DNA of 64,000 bases from Magicicada septendecula. Its lineage: Eukaryota > Arthropoda > Insecta > Hemiptera > Cicadidae. Under the pieces are notes generated by a model, which worked only from the letters and a program-made list of their open reading frames with translations, made no database searches and was not told the DNA's origin. A program made the translations under genes and the position numbers. The DNA lies in contig CM068373.1 of NCBI GenBank assembly GCA_034769895.1, positions 280,829,158-280,893,157 of the forward strand, read 5' to 3'. Shown here piece by piece: positions 1 to 11,261 of this stretch; the stretch's first letter is position 1; each line of letters opens with the position of its first letter.

Positions 1-1390
1 CCAGAGTCTGGAACTCCAACAACAACAAAATATGATGAGACTCAAGATTTTACTGTCCTCACTGCAATGTTGCACTTTGTGTATGTCCGTGCTTTCAAGC
101 GTTTCGTACCATTGTCTATACAGTTCTATCCCACTTCTGATACCACTGTTACGACGGTCTCACTGATTGTCGTATGGTACAGTAGATAAACAAAATACAG
201 ACACCATTGAAGTCACTAATCACCAGCTTTAATTAATCACAAATAACAGTTTGTAATCAAGAAGTTATTCAATAAGATTACGCTCATACAATAATTTAAG
301 TAACATTTGTCCACATGTATGTCAACTAATAGAGTCCTGCACAATAATCACTTTTCCCAAATATACCACTTGAGATGCACTGAGTAAATCACCCGACAAA
401 CTGACCGACTGTTGCTGGATGCTTATATTTATACCCCGCTGAGATGCCAGAATAATGTCACTTTTTCAATGATGTGTTAAACAAGTGACTATTATAGGTG
501 CTTTCGAATCCACTAGAAACTACGTTGATATTTGGCCTTAAACAGCCTCGATTGTTGATGCATGATAAGTGTCACATAATAGTCTTTCTTCTCAAAGTAG
601 CAATATATACGCACACAAACATTACAGCTGGCCTCTACTGGGATAGCCAAGATACTTGTAGAACAACATTATCCAATTTATGAGAACATTCCATATTGCA
701 TAACACTACTGTGGCTCAAATATAGTAAATACCCTTTAAAGTAACTGAAATACTTTTTATTTTTATTTTCTACTGTTTTATAATTAATAACATGCATACA
801 TTGTGCATTTTCCTAGTGTTGCTGAACTGAAGGTCACTTTTGTTTGTTGACTTTTGAATGTAATTCAGTTATAACAAATTATCTTTGTGCATGGTGACTG
901 AAACTATTCTTTTTATTGTTCCACTATTTATAATTATGCATTTGATACACTAGCTTTGTGTTTGAAGTACACACGTTCTTCAAAAAATAACAAACAAAAT
1001 ATTTCAGGTTTGTAAATTTTCAAATACTAATTTTTTGTTTACAAATAATAATCATACTTACCATTTTATAGATATTTTTAACAAACTGTTACACAAATAA
1101 ATCATAGTGTAAAATTATGTTTTGTTTAAATATTTATATTTAACTTTTTAAATAAATTACACTGCCCGAGTTAACCTGAGTTAGTAAAATATGTTGTATT
1201 ACAAGATGCTTTTTTCATAAACCCAATGACAATTGAAGTAAATTTAACATTATCCATTAGTGAAAATACAAATTGCAAAGTGCTATTAGTTATTAGTCAA
1301 GTGCAAATTCTGCACTTATTAGTCACTAATAGCAGATAATTAAAAAAATTTTATTTTATTTTTTGACAGGTTGAACAAAGAAAATGTATA
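1..1390. other. AT-rich flank without genes
   Basis: Single-copy-looking AT-rich DNA. The longest open frames are about 60 codons, with no recognisable domain or codon bias. I see no RNA gene. The only structure noted is the nested hairpin at 1282-1333. Confidence 0.7.
1282..1333. repeat. nested perfect hairpin
   Basis: The outer arms gctattagt (1282-1290) and actaatagc (1325-1333) pair perfectly. Inside them aagtgca (1299-1305) pairs with tgcactt (1311-1317) around a 5-nt loop. The sequence shows the symmetry. No function is implied, and short AT-rich inverted repeats are common in such DNA. Confidence 0.5.
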
Positions 1391-1825
1391 TTAATTACTA
1401 ACTTTCACATGTGAAACTTACTTTATTTTCCTCGTGCGTCGTTTCAGCGTGATGTTCACCTTCCTCAGCGAGGTATAATACTGGATGTCCGGAACTTGTA
1501 ACGGTTTTTTCTCTCTAGTTGGTAGGTTGTGGAAGGGGGTTGGCGCGGGATTCCGAAGTGTTGTATGTTTTGTGTATTATTGTTTCAAAGAGTGCGTGTG
1601 ATTTAAAGTACAATAATACACAAAACATACAACACTTCGGAATCCTGCGCCAACCCCCTTCCACCTCCACACCGCCCCAACACAACCTACCAACTAGAGA
1701 GAAAAAACTGTTACAAGTTCTGGACATCCAGTATAGTATCTCGCTGAGGAAGGTGAACATCACGCTGAAATGCCGTACGAGGAAAATAATCAAAGTAAGT
1801 TTCACACGTGAAAGTTAGTAATTAA
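1391..1825. mobile_element. fold-back (long inverted repeat) element, MITE-like
   Basis: The left arm runs from about 1388 to 1583 and the right arm from about 1610 to 1828. They are near-complementary over about 200 bp and are separated by a 26-nt spacer. The right arm carries about 19 extra bases in a GC-rich stretch near 1660-1680. Elsewhere the arms differ by scattered substitutions and small indels. The outer ends read ttaattactaac and its complement. A TA lies just outside each end (1389-1390 and 1826-1827), which fits the TA target duplication of the Tc1/mariner superfamily. The family assignment is inference. It codes for nothing: the two open frames across it are mirror images produced by the symmetry. 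A transcript through it would fold into a long hairpin. Confidence 0.75.
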
Positions 1826-1828
1826 TAT

Positions 1829-2276
1829 TCATTAAGTGCTGTGAAAGAAGAGGATGAACATTCAAAATAACAAAAGAAAATGTATACAGCAGTTAATTAT
1901 TTGCCAATTCATATCCACTAGAAAAATAGAAAACAAATCACCAAAACAAAACTGAATTTTATTATACAAAGTTCTAAAAAACTACCCTTTAGATTGAAAT
2001 ATACATTACATCAAATGCAATTATACTAATCACTTGGACTGATACTAATCAACTGAATGTAAGCATAACATGTTGCAGACAGGTTCAGAACACACAATAA
2101 TATCAACATTTCATTATATTGTTGTTAAGAGTTTGTTTGTTGCTTTATTATGAGTGCAGGAAGGGTTTGCTACAAAGGGGCGAAATTTTGTTCACCGTTT
2201 CATTTTAAAACAATAAACATGCTGGATAAGCAATAATTCTGTCTGTGACAGCATTATTAGCAAAAAAAATCTGAAC
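1829..2276. other. AT-rich spacer, nothing recognised
   Basis: No open frame of note, no RNA gene and no repeat with a partner elsewhere in the window. A small imperfect hairpin built on ctgtc/gacag lies near 2232-2258. Confidence 0.6.
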
Positions 2277-2640
2277 TTAACCTCTTCGTATCCATGACGT
2301 ACACAGCATATGTCATGCATTTTGCGAGCCTATTACCAGACATCTTAGGGTGTGTACATCAAATAACTGGATTGGTTTTCTATTTACCTGGTACATTTTT
2401 TCTGTTGACAAGTAAGATATTGAATTAAGAAAGTTGTGTTAGTGGTTATAATCACAAACAGAATTATCACAGTTGTGATGTCAAATCAATTCCGATCTGA
2501 TGATGAGCTGAGAACCTTGAAAGCGCTAATCGGAATAATGTTTCTATAGTGGTGTGCAACAGTGATAATTCTGTAAGATACTGATAATGTTTGACCTTCA
2601 TTTGTATGGTTTCGTTGGTGGGAGCAATCACATAGTTGCC

Positions 2641-2657
2641 CTTGGGGGGGGGGGGGT
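2641..2657 (+). repeat. 13-nt G homopolymer
   Basis: An uninterrupted run of 13 G lies at 2644-2656, an outlier in this AT-rich flank. Its exact length is prone to sequencing error. Confidence 0.8.
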
Positions 2658-2985
2658 TTCGTATTTACAGTGTACACATTCTGCTTTTTAAGTATTATAT
2701 ATTACAGCCCTTACTTAATGCATTGCTTGTTATACTATGAGAATTTTCTTACATTACATGCGATATTTAAAATTTAAACTATCCCCATTTAAAATTTTTA
2801 TTGTAACATACATTTTATTTTTTGCCTTATAATGGAGTATGAAAGAGGCCAGAGTGAAGATGACGAAAGCTATATGCTGGAAAACGATGATATCCTGGAA
2901 TCTAGTGACAGTGATTTTTCAGATGTTTGAGAAGACAATATGGGTGCAAAAACAGTAGTTGTTGGACTTTTGTTACTGACTCATA

Positions 2986-4308
2986 CGAGGTGCTATCAGA
3001 AAGTTCCCGGACTAGGTCTAATAAATTCTTTTTGCTTACCTAGGCCATTAATGGCTCCCATCTCCTTCAAAGTAGTCTCCCTGCGAATTGATACAACAAA
3101 TCCAGCGTTGTTTCCATGCCTGGAAAGTGTCAAAAAAAGTCTTTTGCTGAAGGCTGTCAAGCACCTCCTGCGTTTTTTTCTTAATGTCTTCTACAGTGTC
3201 AAAATGGTGACCTTTCATGTGAATTTTTATTTTCGGGAACAGAGAAAAATCACAGGGGGCTAAATCTGGTGAATATGGAGGGTGTGGGACGGTGGCCATA
3301 TTGTTTTTGGTCAAAAACTCTTGTTGTTTTCAGTGAAGCATGAGCAGGTGCATTGTCGTGATGCAACAGCCAGTTTTGGTCTTTCCACAATTTGGGCCTT
3401 TTTCATCGCACATTTTGTCTCAGCCGCCTCAAAACGTCACAATAAAAATCTGAGTTCACTGTAACACCAGCTGGCACGAACTCGCGATGGACAATGCCTT
3501 TGATGTCAAAAAACACAATTAGCATGGTTTTTGTTGCACTTCTGACCTGCCGTGCTTTTTTTGGTCTCTGTGATTGTGGACTTTTCCACTGTGACGACTG
3601 CTGTTTTGTTTCTGGATCATAACCATAAAACCAGCTTTCATCACCGGTTATGACCCTGGAGATGAAGGTAGGGTCATTTTCAGACGTTTCTCTGAGTTCA
3701 CTGCACACATCAACACGGCGCTGTTTCTGATCCACAGACAAAAGCCGATGGACGAATTTCGCAGCAACACGACGCATGCCTAAATTTTCAGTTAGAATTT
3801 CTTGACAGCTTCCATAGCTTATTCCGGCACTTGTACACAACTCATGGATTGTTTGACGACGGTCTTCGTGAATGAGTTGTCGAATTTTTTCAACATTTTC
3901 ATCCGTTTTGCTCGTGGAAGGTCGTCCTGAACGGTGATCATCTGCAAGTGACATTCTGCCGGCCTTGAAACGAGCGTACCACTCAAAAACCTGTGTTCTG
4001 TGTAGGGAATGTTCTTCAAAAGCTTCTCGAAGCATTGCAAAAGTTTCAGTAGGCGATTTACCAAGTTTAAAACAAAACTTAATGCACGCGCATTGCTCGA
4101 ATTTATCAGCCATCATAAAATTAGCAAATGAAGGTTAACACACGATTACAAAACACAACGCGTAGTCCGAACACAACCTCACAATGCAACGAAACTCGGC
4201 AGACTGACTTATTACATATTATGGAATCAGACACTGGGATGCCAGGTTGTACAGTCACGTCCAACAGCCGTGCCAAGTACAGTCCGGGAACTTTCCGATA
4301 GCACCTCG
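2986..4308 (-). mobile_element. mariner (Tc1/mariner superfamily) DNA transposon
   Basis: Terminal inverted repeats of 28 bp lie at 2986-3013 and 4281-4308, starting cgaggtgctatc, with one mismatch between them. A TA target duplication flanks the element (2984-2985 and 4309-4310). The length of 1323 bp is normal for a complete mariner. Both ends are present, so it is a full-length copy, but the transposase gene is broken (see next entry). The near-identical ends and few lesions suggest a fairly recent insertion. The transposase resembles insect mariners with the PHPPYSPDLAPCDF signature, perhaps near the vertumnana subfamily; that subfamily call is tentative. Confidence 0.95.
3048..4116 (-). 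pseudogene. mariner transposase, D,D34D type, inactivated
   Basis: The protein starts at 4116 with MMADKFEQCACIKFCFKLGK. Residues 1-110 form the paired-like helix-turn-helix DNA-binding region, with the GRPS motif near residue 64. The catalytic region follows. TGDESWF carries the first aspartate (residue 159), HDNAPAHA the second, and YSPDLAPCDF the third, 34 residues later. The C-terminus near 3048 ends in YFEGDGSH. A normal mariner transposase is about 345 residues, and nearly all of it is represented here. Two lesions are visible. An in-frame TGA at 3403-3405 falls where related enzymes have a second arginine in an Arg-Arg pair. A frameshift lies at about 3310-3345, between the second and third catalytic aspartates. 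The copy cannot make active enzyme but may still be mobilised in trans, because its ends are intact. Confidence 0.93.
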
Positions 4309-4587
4309 TATTTTCTGATCATCGTGAAACATCTCTAAAGAGGTATTGTAAACAGTTTGATATTCGTCCTGCCCTTTTGCTTTCTGATGCTACATCTGCT
4401 GTTGACTATTTTTAAATCTTTGAAAAATTGTCCCTTACTTGAGCCAGCAGTAATAAAAGTGTATGGACTAAAATGGCGTCTTGTTCAAATGCACAAAGTG
4501 TACATATTTATTTCTCATGGGCACTGTGAAAGTGCCAGGAATGTCTATTGGTCATAAGCATATTCTATAGTGGCCCTAAGGGTTTAA

Positions 4588-4785
4588 ATTAAAAATTGTA
4601 AGTTGCAGTAGCATTCTTTCAATCTTGTAATTCTTGTGTGTTTTCAAGTCCCAAATATTTTATAAAGAAGAAGCCACTGACAAGAATCCCTCAGTACTCA
4701 GCCCTTTTGAGACAAGTCTGTCAGACAGTTGTTGATCCTGGAGAAAATTTTGCTGTTGATTAGTTCCTCATGTTACATATAAGTT
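4588..4785. other. flank immediately left of the repeat array
   Basis: 198 bp of AT-rich DNA with no feature. The last bases before the array are aagtt (4781-4785), which would be one copy of the target duplication if the original LTR element integrated here. The matching right end lies outside the window. Confidence 0.6.
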
Positions 4786-6018
4786 TGTTATATTCTATAA
4801 TGAATTAAATTTATTAATTACAAAAATGCAATATAACTTCCACCTACCTCCACGATCTCTTCTGCCGGGTTCCAGGATCCGATCACAAGTACGTTAGATA
4901 CAAACATGTGTACAGGTTTGTGCAATAATTAACCATAATCATTTTTGGAAGAGAATTAATATTTTTTCTTTATTCAAACGTGATAAATTTATAAGTTTTC
5001 TCCAAAATAGATCTTTGTTTTATATGTTTCAAATGTTGTGCAACTCTTACATCTTACTTGTAATAGAACTTACGAACTAGGGCTTACCTTATGTATCATT
5101 CATATTTACACAAACACAATTACAAACACAAACAGCCCAGCTTTGCTCACTCACACATACACACAGACCCCGAAAAATTATAACACCCTTAACATTTTGG
5201 AAGATTCCCCACCCGGCGGCAACGTGCTTCACTCACGCATTATTATGACTTCTCGCTTTTTTCCCTGCTTGGTGTCCGAAACCGATATTTATGTTCTTCA
5301 AATTATCTAAACACTCCACTGTTTATCAATGATAATCATTTTCACCAACAGTTCCACTTTTTACTGGAAAAAATAAAAAAAACTTTGTAGAGAGCCTACT
5401 TAGCTCTGTGCCGACCGGCACATATAGCGTAACTGGGAAGCGTGCTTGTCTGAGCGGGCGGAACTTCGTATTCACGGCCAACAGATTTTTGTCGCCGTTC
5501 AAGCTTAATTGCTGTGGTGTATTCCCTCTATGCATGGAATATAGTTGTTATTTGTGTGGTAACCGGGGACGATATTTGCCTCTGCTATACTGATATCACT
5601 AGCAGCGGGCTGGGCTTAAATACATTTCCTGTAGCTGGCTGGTTGGTTTTACAAATTGTTCATTCCAGCGCCATTTTTTGCATCGATGTTGGAGTTTCAC
5701 GGCGTCACTTCAGCGCCCCGTCCTGAGATGTTAAGTGCGGGCGTCGTCACACATATACAGAGTTCTGAGAATTTTTAGGGTGGTACGAATGCCTTGCCGC
5801 ATTACACAATAGAGATTGCGCCTCGCCTTTGTCTCAAACTGTTCTACTTGCCATGTGTTCTGTTGTAATGGAAATAACGTTTGCCGTATAATAAAACTTT
5901 ATAAATCTTTATAAATCACAATAAATCTTTTATAAAATCCCGCAAAAAATGAAATAAATAAAAATACAAATGCCCCCTACTATAAGAAATAAAATAACCC
6001 AATTTTGGACACGTTACA
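4786..6018 (-). repeat. LTR of unit 1 (outermost, flanks host DNA)
   Basis: 1233 bp, starting TGTTA on the plus strand and ending TTACA, so it has the TG...CA termini of an LTR. Host sequence lies directly to its left. As the 3' LTR of the leftmost element, it marks the true end of the array. Confidence 0.75.
5559..5622 (-). promoter_or_regulatory. LTR core promoter, unit 1
   Basis: TATA-like TATTTAAG (complement of 5615-5622), initiator TCAGTA with predicted +1 at 5591, and GGTTAC at +28 (complement of 5559-5564). The layout matches the unit 2 entry. Confidence 0.5.
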
Positions 6019-8289
6019 ATACCCCCTCAATGAGAATTCTGCTGTCCAAAACAGAAGAAATCTCATTGATAAACCCCGAAGAGGACCGGTAAGGAACTGG
6101 TGCCAACAACCCCCTGGTTCTAACACTTCATGGGTAGACGACCCCCCTGGCTTGGCGGCTATGGACGCATCTGAACGAGATCACTGGATTTCTCCATAAG
6201 AGATCCCAACACCGAGAAATCGAACAGACAAGTACCACAGCGCACCTCACCTTCTAACATGCTAACCCCCAAAATCCTCCATCCCTGGCTTAGATTATGC
6301 CAGATCCTCCACCGATATGTTTCCCCTTTTATGCAAGCTGGGCTGCCTTTAGCAGATACTGGGCTCACACACACTCACATTACATATTATACATTGAAAA
6401 ATTCATTAAAATTTACTATTTCATAAAAAAAAATTCAGAATTCAAAATAAAATATTATATCAAAAAATTCTCTTCCTTACTTTCTGTTTTATTTAAAATG
6501 AATTAATTTAAACATTTCTCCTAATCAAAACATATCCTTAACCTAACATGTGAATACCTAAAGTCTAACAGTACACTTCAATACAATAAATCAATAAAAT
6601 AACCATGGTTAATACATAAACAATCAAATAATCACATCTTAAAATATTCATTAGCTGGCAGGCGAAAAATAAAGATTTTTTTTTTTTTTTTTTCAAAAAA
6701 AATAATCTTCCAAAAAATTTTAAAATTCAAAAAAAAATTTTAATTTTATTAAAGTGTTTCCTTTACATGTAGAAATTATTTAAAACTCGGTTAAATTGAT
6801 TAAAACAACAGTTGAACTGACTCCCATATGAAACAAGCTTATATGACCTCACTGTCAGCTGATCAAAACTAGGTCAAGTCCACAACCTTGACCTACATGT
6901 TATATACCAATTATGTCTGAAAATACATTTGACATCTGTAACAATCTAATTTGAAACACAAAACATAATAGAATAAAACATTTAAAATAACAAAATATTA
7001 TTATAACTAGTAGGGCAAATTGACATTTAAATTATTTAAAATACACCATTCTTAATTTTACATTACTTTCAAATTCTATCAAAATTCTGTCACTGGTTTC
7101 AAAATAAAATTTTATATTCTTATAATTCCCTTTCTGTATCTGACAATCTTACTCTACATTACTTTGGGTGATTTGAATTATTTATCTCATTTAATTTACT
7201 ACTTGATCTGTATACACATATAATCTTTGTCTCTCTGACTCTAACCTCTAACAACTGTAACTCACATGACACCCATCTCTATTGAAACATCTACCAAAAC
7301 ACTCTCTAAACCCAACTTATCATTAAACTCAAATCGCCACCTTCTCTCTATATATATAAAAAAAAAATGCTCTCTAACCCTTTGTACATAGGATACGTGT
7401 TTCCCCCCCAAAAAAAACTCAATTCCCTTATCTGGCCCTGGATTCTACCTAAGGCGGCCCCTCCTCACTAAAATCGATCCTATCCCGTGCCAACTTATCA
7501 TTATGTTGCGGACTCCCACATTACACTACCCCCTACTACAAAATTGCCATCCCCAAAATCTCAATCTCATTACCTTACAACAAATACAACATCATTAATT
7601 ATAAACCTCAATATATCACTCAAAACTCTACATAGATTCTCCATTACTACTGTGTCAACATCAATACTTCTCAAAATTCTATAATATACATTACTTCAAA
7701 ACAACATTACATTATTTTCATCTCTACTATTTCAACTTCAACTTTGACTTCAACTTGGACAGATCTACATGTCCCATAAAATATTCATCACCCCAAAACT
7801 ATCTTTTATTAACTTGCATAAATTGTTACTTTACTTCTCACTTTATCAAATTATTTTTATCATTACTTTAAAACATCTGTAATACATTAAAACATTACAT
7901 TGAACATTAATTACTTGGAATATTTATAAACCAATATACCAGTGACATTTTATTGCTGATCAGCTGATATCCCTAACACAATGAAAACACATCTCCAAAT
8001 TGAACAAAATATATGAAATATATATTTATCAATACTTACTTCTATTATGTTAGCTGCCTGCCAGTCAGTTTAATTATCTGCTTAGTTTAAAATACACACA
8101 TAATGAAGACACATATTGTTATCAATGCTTATATCTAACCTACGATAATAAAATAATACAATTAAAATTACAGCATGAACACCTTATATTGAGTGTCTGA
8201 TCATCTAAATACTTAAACAGAGCACAAGCATTTTTTATTGTATCAGATTTGAATTAGCACAAATTTTTTTATGTTGTAAAATTTAAATT

Positions 8290-8890
8290 CGTGGCTCCTC
8301 TGAGTCACCTCCCGTCCACACACTCTATTACAAATTATGGAGGACTGTATCGCCCTCTCGCTTTCACAAAGACGGCATATTTTGGAGTAGTTTGTCCTCT
8401 CCGTGTCTTTGCTTCCGCTATTACATTTTAAAAGGTTCAGATATCAACATACCTTTGTTATATAGTTACATACCCTTAATGCGGGTCTACCACCTGGCTT
8501 TGCTGTTCCACCGCGAACAGAGTGGTAGCCGCTGTTCCATAGTGCCTGGATTTCCCCTAATTGTCACCCCCCATTGAATTTCTACTATATACCAATTTCA
8601 AGTCAGCTATGGTCAAGGGACTTGATATGACCATAGCTGGCCGCTAGCCAAATCCACGATTAGTGCTGGTAAGGCAGTAATCGCCCGAAAAGTCGGGGAA
8701 ATCTAACTTCATTTCAGTGCATGTTACACTCGTCATTATTATGTGCGACACGATCGTCTATCAGTGTGTAAATTGAATTTACACGAAAAGGTGTGTCGCA
8801 CATTTTGGCTTCCGATGGAGGTAACACTCTCGGTTACCCCCAACCCATTTCGCTATCTACGGGAGCACAGGCCACCCCCGCAATAGCAAC
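8290..8890. other. hairpin-rich island, unit 1
   Basis: The same chain of stem-loops as described for unit 2. It is clearly richer in G+C than the DNA on either side. This copy lacks the 9-nt insertion seen in later units. Confidence 0.6.
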
Positions 8891-9696
8891 TTAATAACTA
8901 ACTAATTAAATTATTTTATATACATTATAATATAATATTTTCATCAAGAATCATTTAACTCATTCATAACTTTCTACCATTGAACTTTTGTAAACTTTCA
9001 AATTTATTATTAATAATTAGTATATATCATTTTTCAGTTATTATTAAATTTTTTAATTATCATTTTTATCTAACACAATTATTTCAAATAATCTCACTAT
9101 TGAATTAAAATCTTAGTTACCTGTAAACATTTTTATTATGCATGATTCATATTGTAAAAGTTCTATACTTACAATCCATTTAACCTGATATACACACAAA
9201 ACATATTCACCATACCACATTACTTTCACCTCACCTCTGAAACATTTAACACAAACATTACTTAAACAATTTATCCTTTAATCACCAAATTTCCATCTCG
9301 TAAAATAATTTATATTCATCAAAAAATTTAATTACCCGACATTTAAATAATCAATCAACATATTTAACATGTATCAAATTGTTTTAATTAATTTAATTAT
9401 TAACAACACAAATTGCATTACCATCATAACAACTATTATTAGTCAATTACTGTTTTCAAAATTAATTCTGATATTTATTTAACTTGCAAATATTTCAATA
9501 TTATTATTACAACAATCATCTTACGTACACACTTATTTACTTAACATTCCACAATGCACACAAATAAATTCACTATATTTTTATTTACAAACTCTTGTTA
9601 TTAACTGTTCCGTTTTTTCCGCACTTCATTGTCCAAATTTGCCATGTCAGAACCATAAAACAAAATGTTTATAACTGTCTTTTAGTGGTTTATAGT

Positions 9697-10865
9697 TTAA
9701 CCTCCATCGTCCCAAATAAGTCTTGGTTTTATATCACACTGTTGCTTTTTATTGACAAACAAATGGTTACTTTGTGTGTCATAACTAGAACAACCAAATT
9801 CACTCATTTTACCAAAATGCTCATTAAACCAGTCTACGTTAGGTATTTTTGTTACATCTCCATCGGTAAATACATTCATGATCGGGTTAATTACTTTAGT
9901 CAAATCATTATAATCATTATTAATCAAATATTCAAATAAACTTTCTTTCCATTCGTCATACTTTCTATGGAAATTATATAATTCTGTTCCTTTCTCCCCA
10001 TACAATTCTCTGTTTAGCTCTCTCTCTTCATAACACCACATCACACTCTCACAATTATTCCGGACAGAGGGTACAAAATTACACAACAAAAATAAACACC
10101 TCAATTCACCTATCAATACGGGACTCTTGCCCTTCAACAACAACACTTGTGAACTCATTAAATCATCATAAACATCATCAATAATAAAGGGAAAATTTAC
10201 CCCCTGTCCCCACTCTACCACAACATTATTTTTCCACACTCTCTCTAACTCATTAACATCCCATTATCACTACATTCCACCAACTCATCAGTACTCTCAT
10301 TCTTTATTTTTACCGTATCAGTCTCCGATACTAATTCTTCAAATACATTACTATTATTCTCATTATTTTCAACATTATTGTTATCATTTATTAACTCTTT
10401 CTCTGGTATCATATTTTTACATTTGTCACTACAATTTTCATTGGTTTCATTTTTCTCTGTACATACACATTCTCTTGACTCCTTTGTTTCTCTACATATT
10501 TCGTTCAACTTACTCTCCAAACTACATACTGAATTAGTTAATACATCAAACTTGGCATCATTTATGTCAAAACGACTATTCATATCGCTACTTATCACAT
10601 TAAATTTGGTCTCAAAATTACTATTCATTTTATCGAATTGACTGAGCATGATACTCATTATATCGTTATCGGATCTATTACATTTTGTTGAGATCGGGGT
10701 TATCTGCACCCCCGAATCTTCAGTTACATTACTCTGATCATTCATATTTAATTCTGTTTTATTCTGACTCGCACTTGGAGTCGAATGTATTTCAAAACTA
10801 CTCATATTTGAGTCGTCAAAATTTTTGACGCTATTTTCATTTATTTTATTCTCGTTATCTGACAT
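9697..10865 (-). pseudogene. gag-position reading frame, unit 1, broken
   Basis: A near copy of the unit 2 frame, occupying the same place between leader and spacer. About one break interrupts it. Otherwise it differs by only a few residues. Confidence 0.7.
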
Positions 10866-11051
10866 TTTTTACAATTGATATTCAAAATATTAATACTCTA
10901 ATTAATTAATTTTTTGTAATGTGCTTTTGTATTACTTTCGGTATATCTTTGCGTACATAACGCATTTCTATTTTGCTGCGCTAACCTAACACATGTTTCT
11001 ATCTTTATTGTAGATGTGGAATTTAATTACTTATAATTAATTATAATTCGT

Positions 11052-11068
11052 GCCTGTCACGGGCGCCA
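11052..11068 (-). other. primer-binding site, unit 1/2 junction
   Basis: Minus strand TGGCGCCCGTGACAGGC, two bases inside the LTR that starts at 11071. It differs at one position from the tRNA-Arg-type site TGGCGACCGTGACAGG that I recall for the mdg1/412 group. This serves the element to its left (unit 1 internal region). Confidence 0.75.
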
Positions 11069-11255
11069 ATTGTTATTATTCTATAATGAATTAAATTTAT
11101 TAATTACAAAAATGCAATATAACTTCCACCTACCTCCACGATCTCTTCTGCCGGGTTCCAGGATCCGATCACAAGTACGTTAGATACAAACATGTGTACA
11201 GGTTTGTGCAATAATTAACCATAATCATTTTTGGAAGAGAATTAATATTTGTTTC

Positions 11256-11261
11256 TTTATT
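11256..11261 (-). terminator. candidate LTR polyadenylation signal
   Basis: AATAAA on the minus strand (plus tttatt), about 185 bp from the left LTR edge and about 615 bp past the predicted start site. That is the expected position for the end of R. The same hexamer is present at the same offset in the other units. In AT-rich DNA the hexamer can occur by chance. Confidence 0.4.

Larger units (their letters stand above)
2832..4415 (+). pseudogene. piggyBac-like transposase N-terminal relic (two fragments)
   Basis: Fragment one (2832-2930, 32 codons) starts MEYERGQSEDDE and continues as an acid- and serine-rich stretch containing ESSDSDFSDV. Such stretches typify the disordered N-terminus of piggyBac transposases. 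Fragment two lies past the mariner insertion (4314-4412). It reads SDHRETSLKRYCKQFDIRP and ends near DATSAVDYF, which resembles the start of the DDE_Tnp_1_7 region, where a P-L-D-x-F motif precedes the catalytic core. None of the catalytic aspartates survives. The fragments are in different frames, and each meets a stop at its end. The mariner at 2986-4308 interrupts the relic. Identification is from motif resemblance only. A chance acidic ORF is the alternative. Confidence 0.35.
2277..4587 (+). mobile_element. decayed piggyBac-like element, split by a mariner
   Basis: A TTAA at 2277-2280 is followed by cctcttcgtatccatgacg, and a TTAA at 4584-4587 is preceded by ccctaagggt. Read inward, both ends start with a C-rich stretch, then CTT and a CCA. 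This resembles piggyBac termini (CCC... next to a TTAA target duplication), though the two ends match only loosely. Without the 1323-bp mariner the element is about 1 kb, far shorter than a full piggyBac, so most of the transposase is missing. Support comes from an acidic N-terminal fragment and a second short fragment on the plus strand (see the pseudogene entry). Family assignment is by pattern only. An unrelated AT-rich sequence with chance TTAA sites is the main alternative. Confidence 0.4.
4786..11070 (-). mobile_element. array unit 1 (LTR element, gag-only), edge unit
   Basis: The unit is 6285 bp. Its parts on the minus strand, from right to left, are the primer-binding site (11052-11068), gag-position frame (9697-10865), AT-rich spacer (8891-9696), hairpin island (8290-8890), AT-rich spacer (about 6380-8289), polypurine tract (6021-6027) and LTR (4786-6018). 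It is the most divergent unit: I count about a dozen differences between its LTR and that of unit 2. That is typical of an array edge, where homogenisation is weakest. It lacks a 9-nt insertion in the island that is present in unit 3 and later. It looks young overall but is broken, with about one break in the coding frame. Confidence 0.85.

Noticed and set aside
1515-1818. Two overlapping frames of about 97 codons on opposite strands
   Set aside because: They are mirror images generated by the inverted repeat of the fold-back element.
2465-2560. Short plus-strand stretch reading FRSDDELRTLKALIGIMF as another piggyBac fragment
   Set aside because: It lies upstream of the probable N-terminus, where such a segment should not be, and the match is too short to rely on.
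2940-3464. Plus-strand frames of 107 and 60 codons
   Set aside because: They are antisense to the mariner transposase or run across its end.
3819-4064. Second minus-strand frame of 81 codons in the mariner
   Set aside because: It overlaps the transposase in another frame and has no domain.
11052-11068. Resemblance of the primer-binding-site complement (cctgtcacg) to a tRNA-Asp anticodon loop
   Set aside because: The position two bases from the LTR and the TGG start fit pairing with a tRNA 3' end. The anticodon match is short and probably chance.
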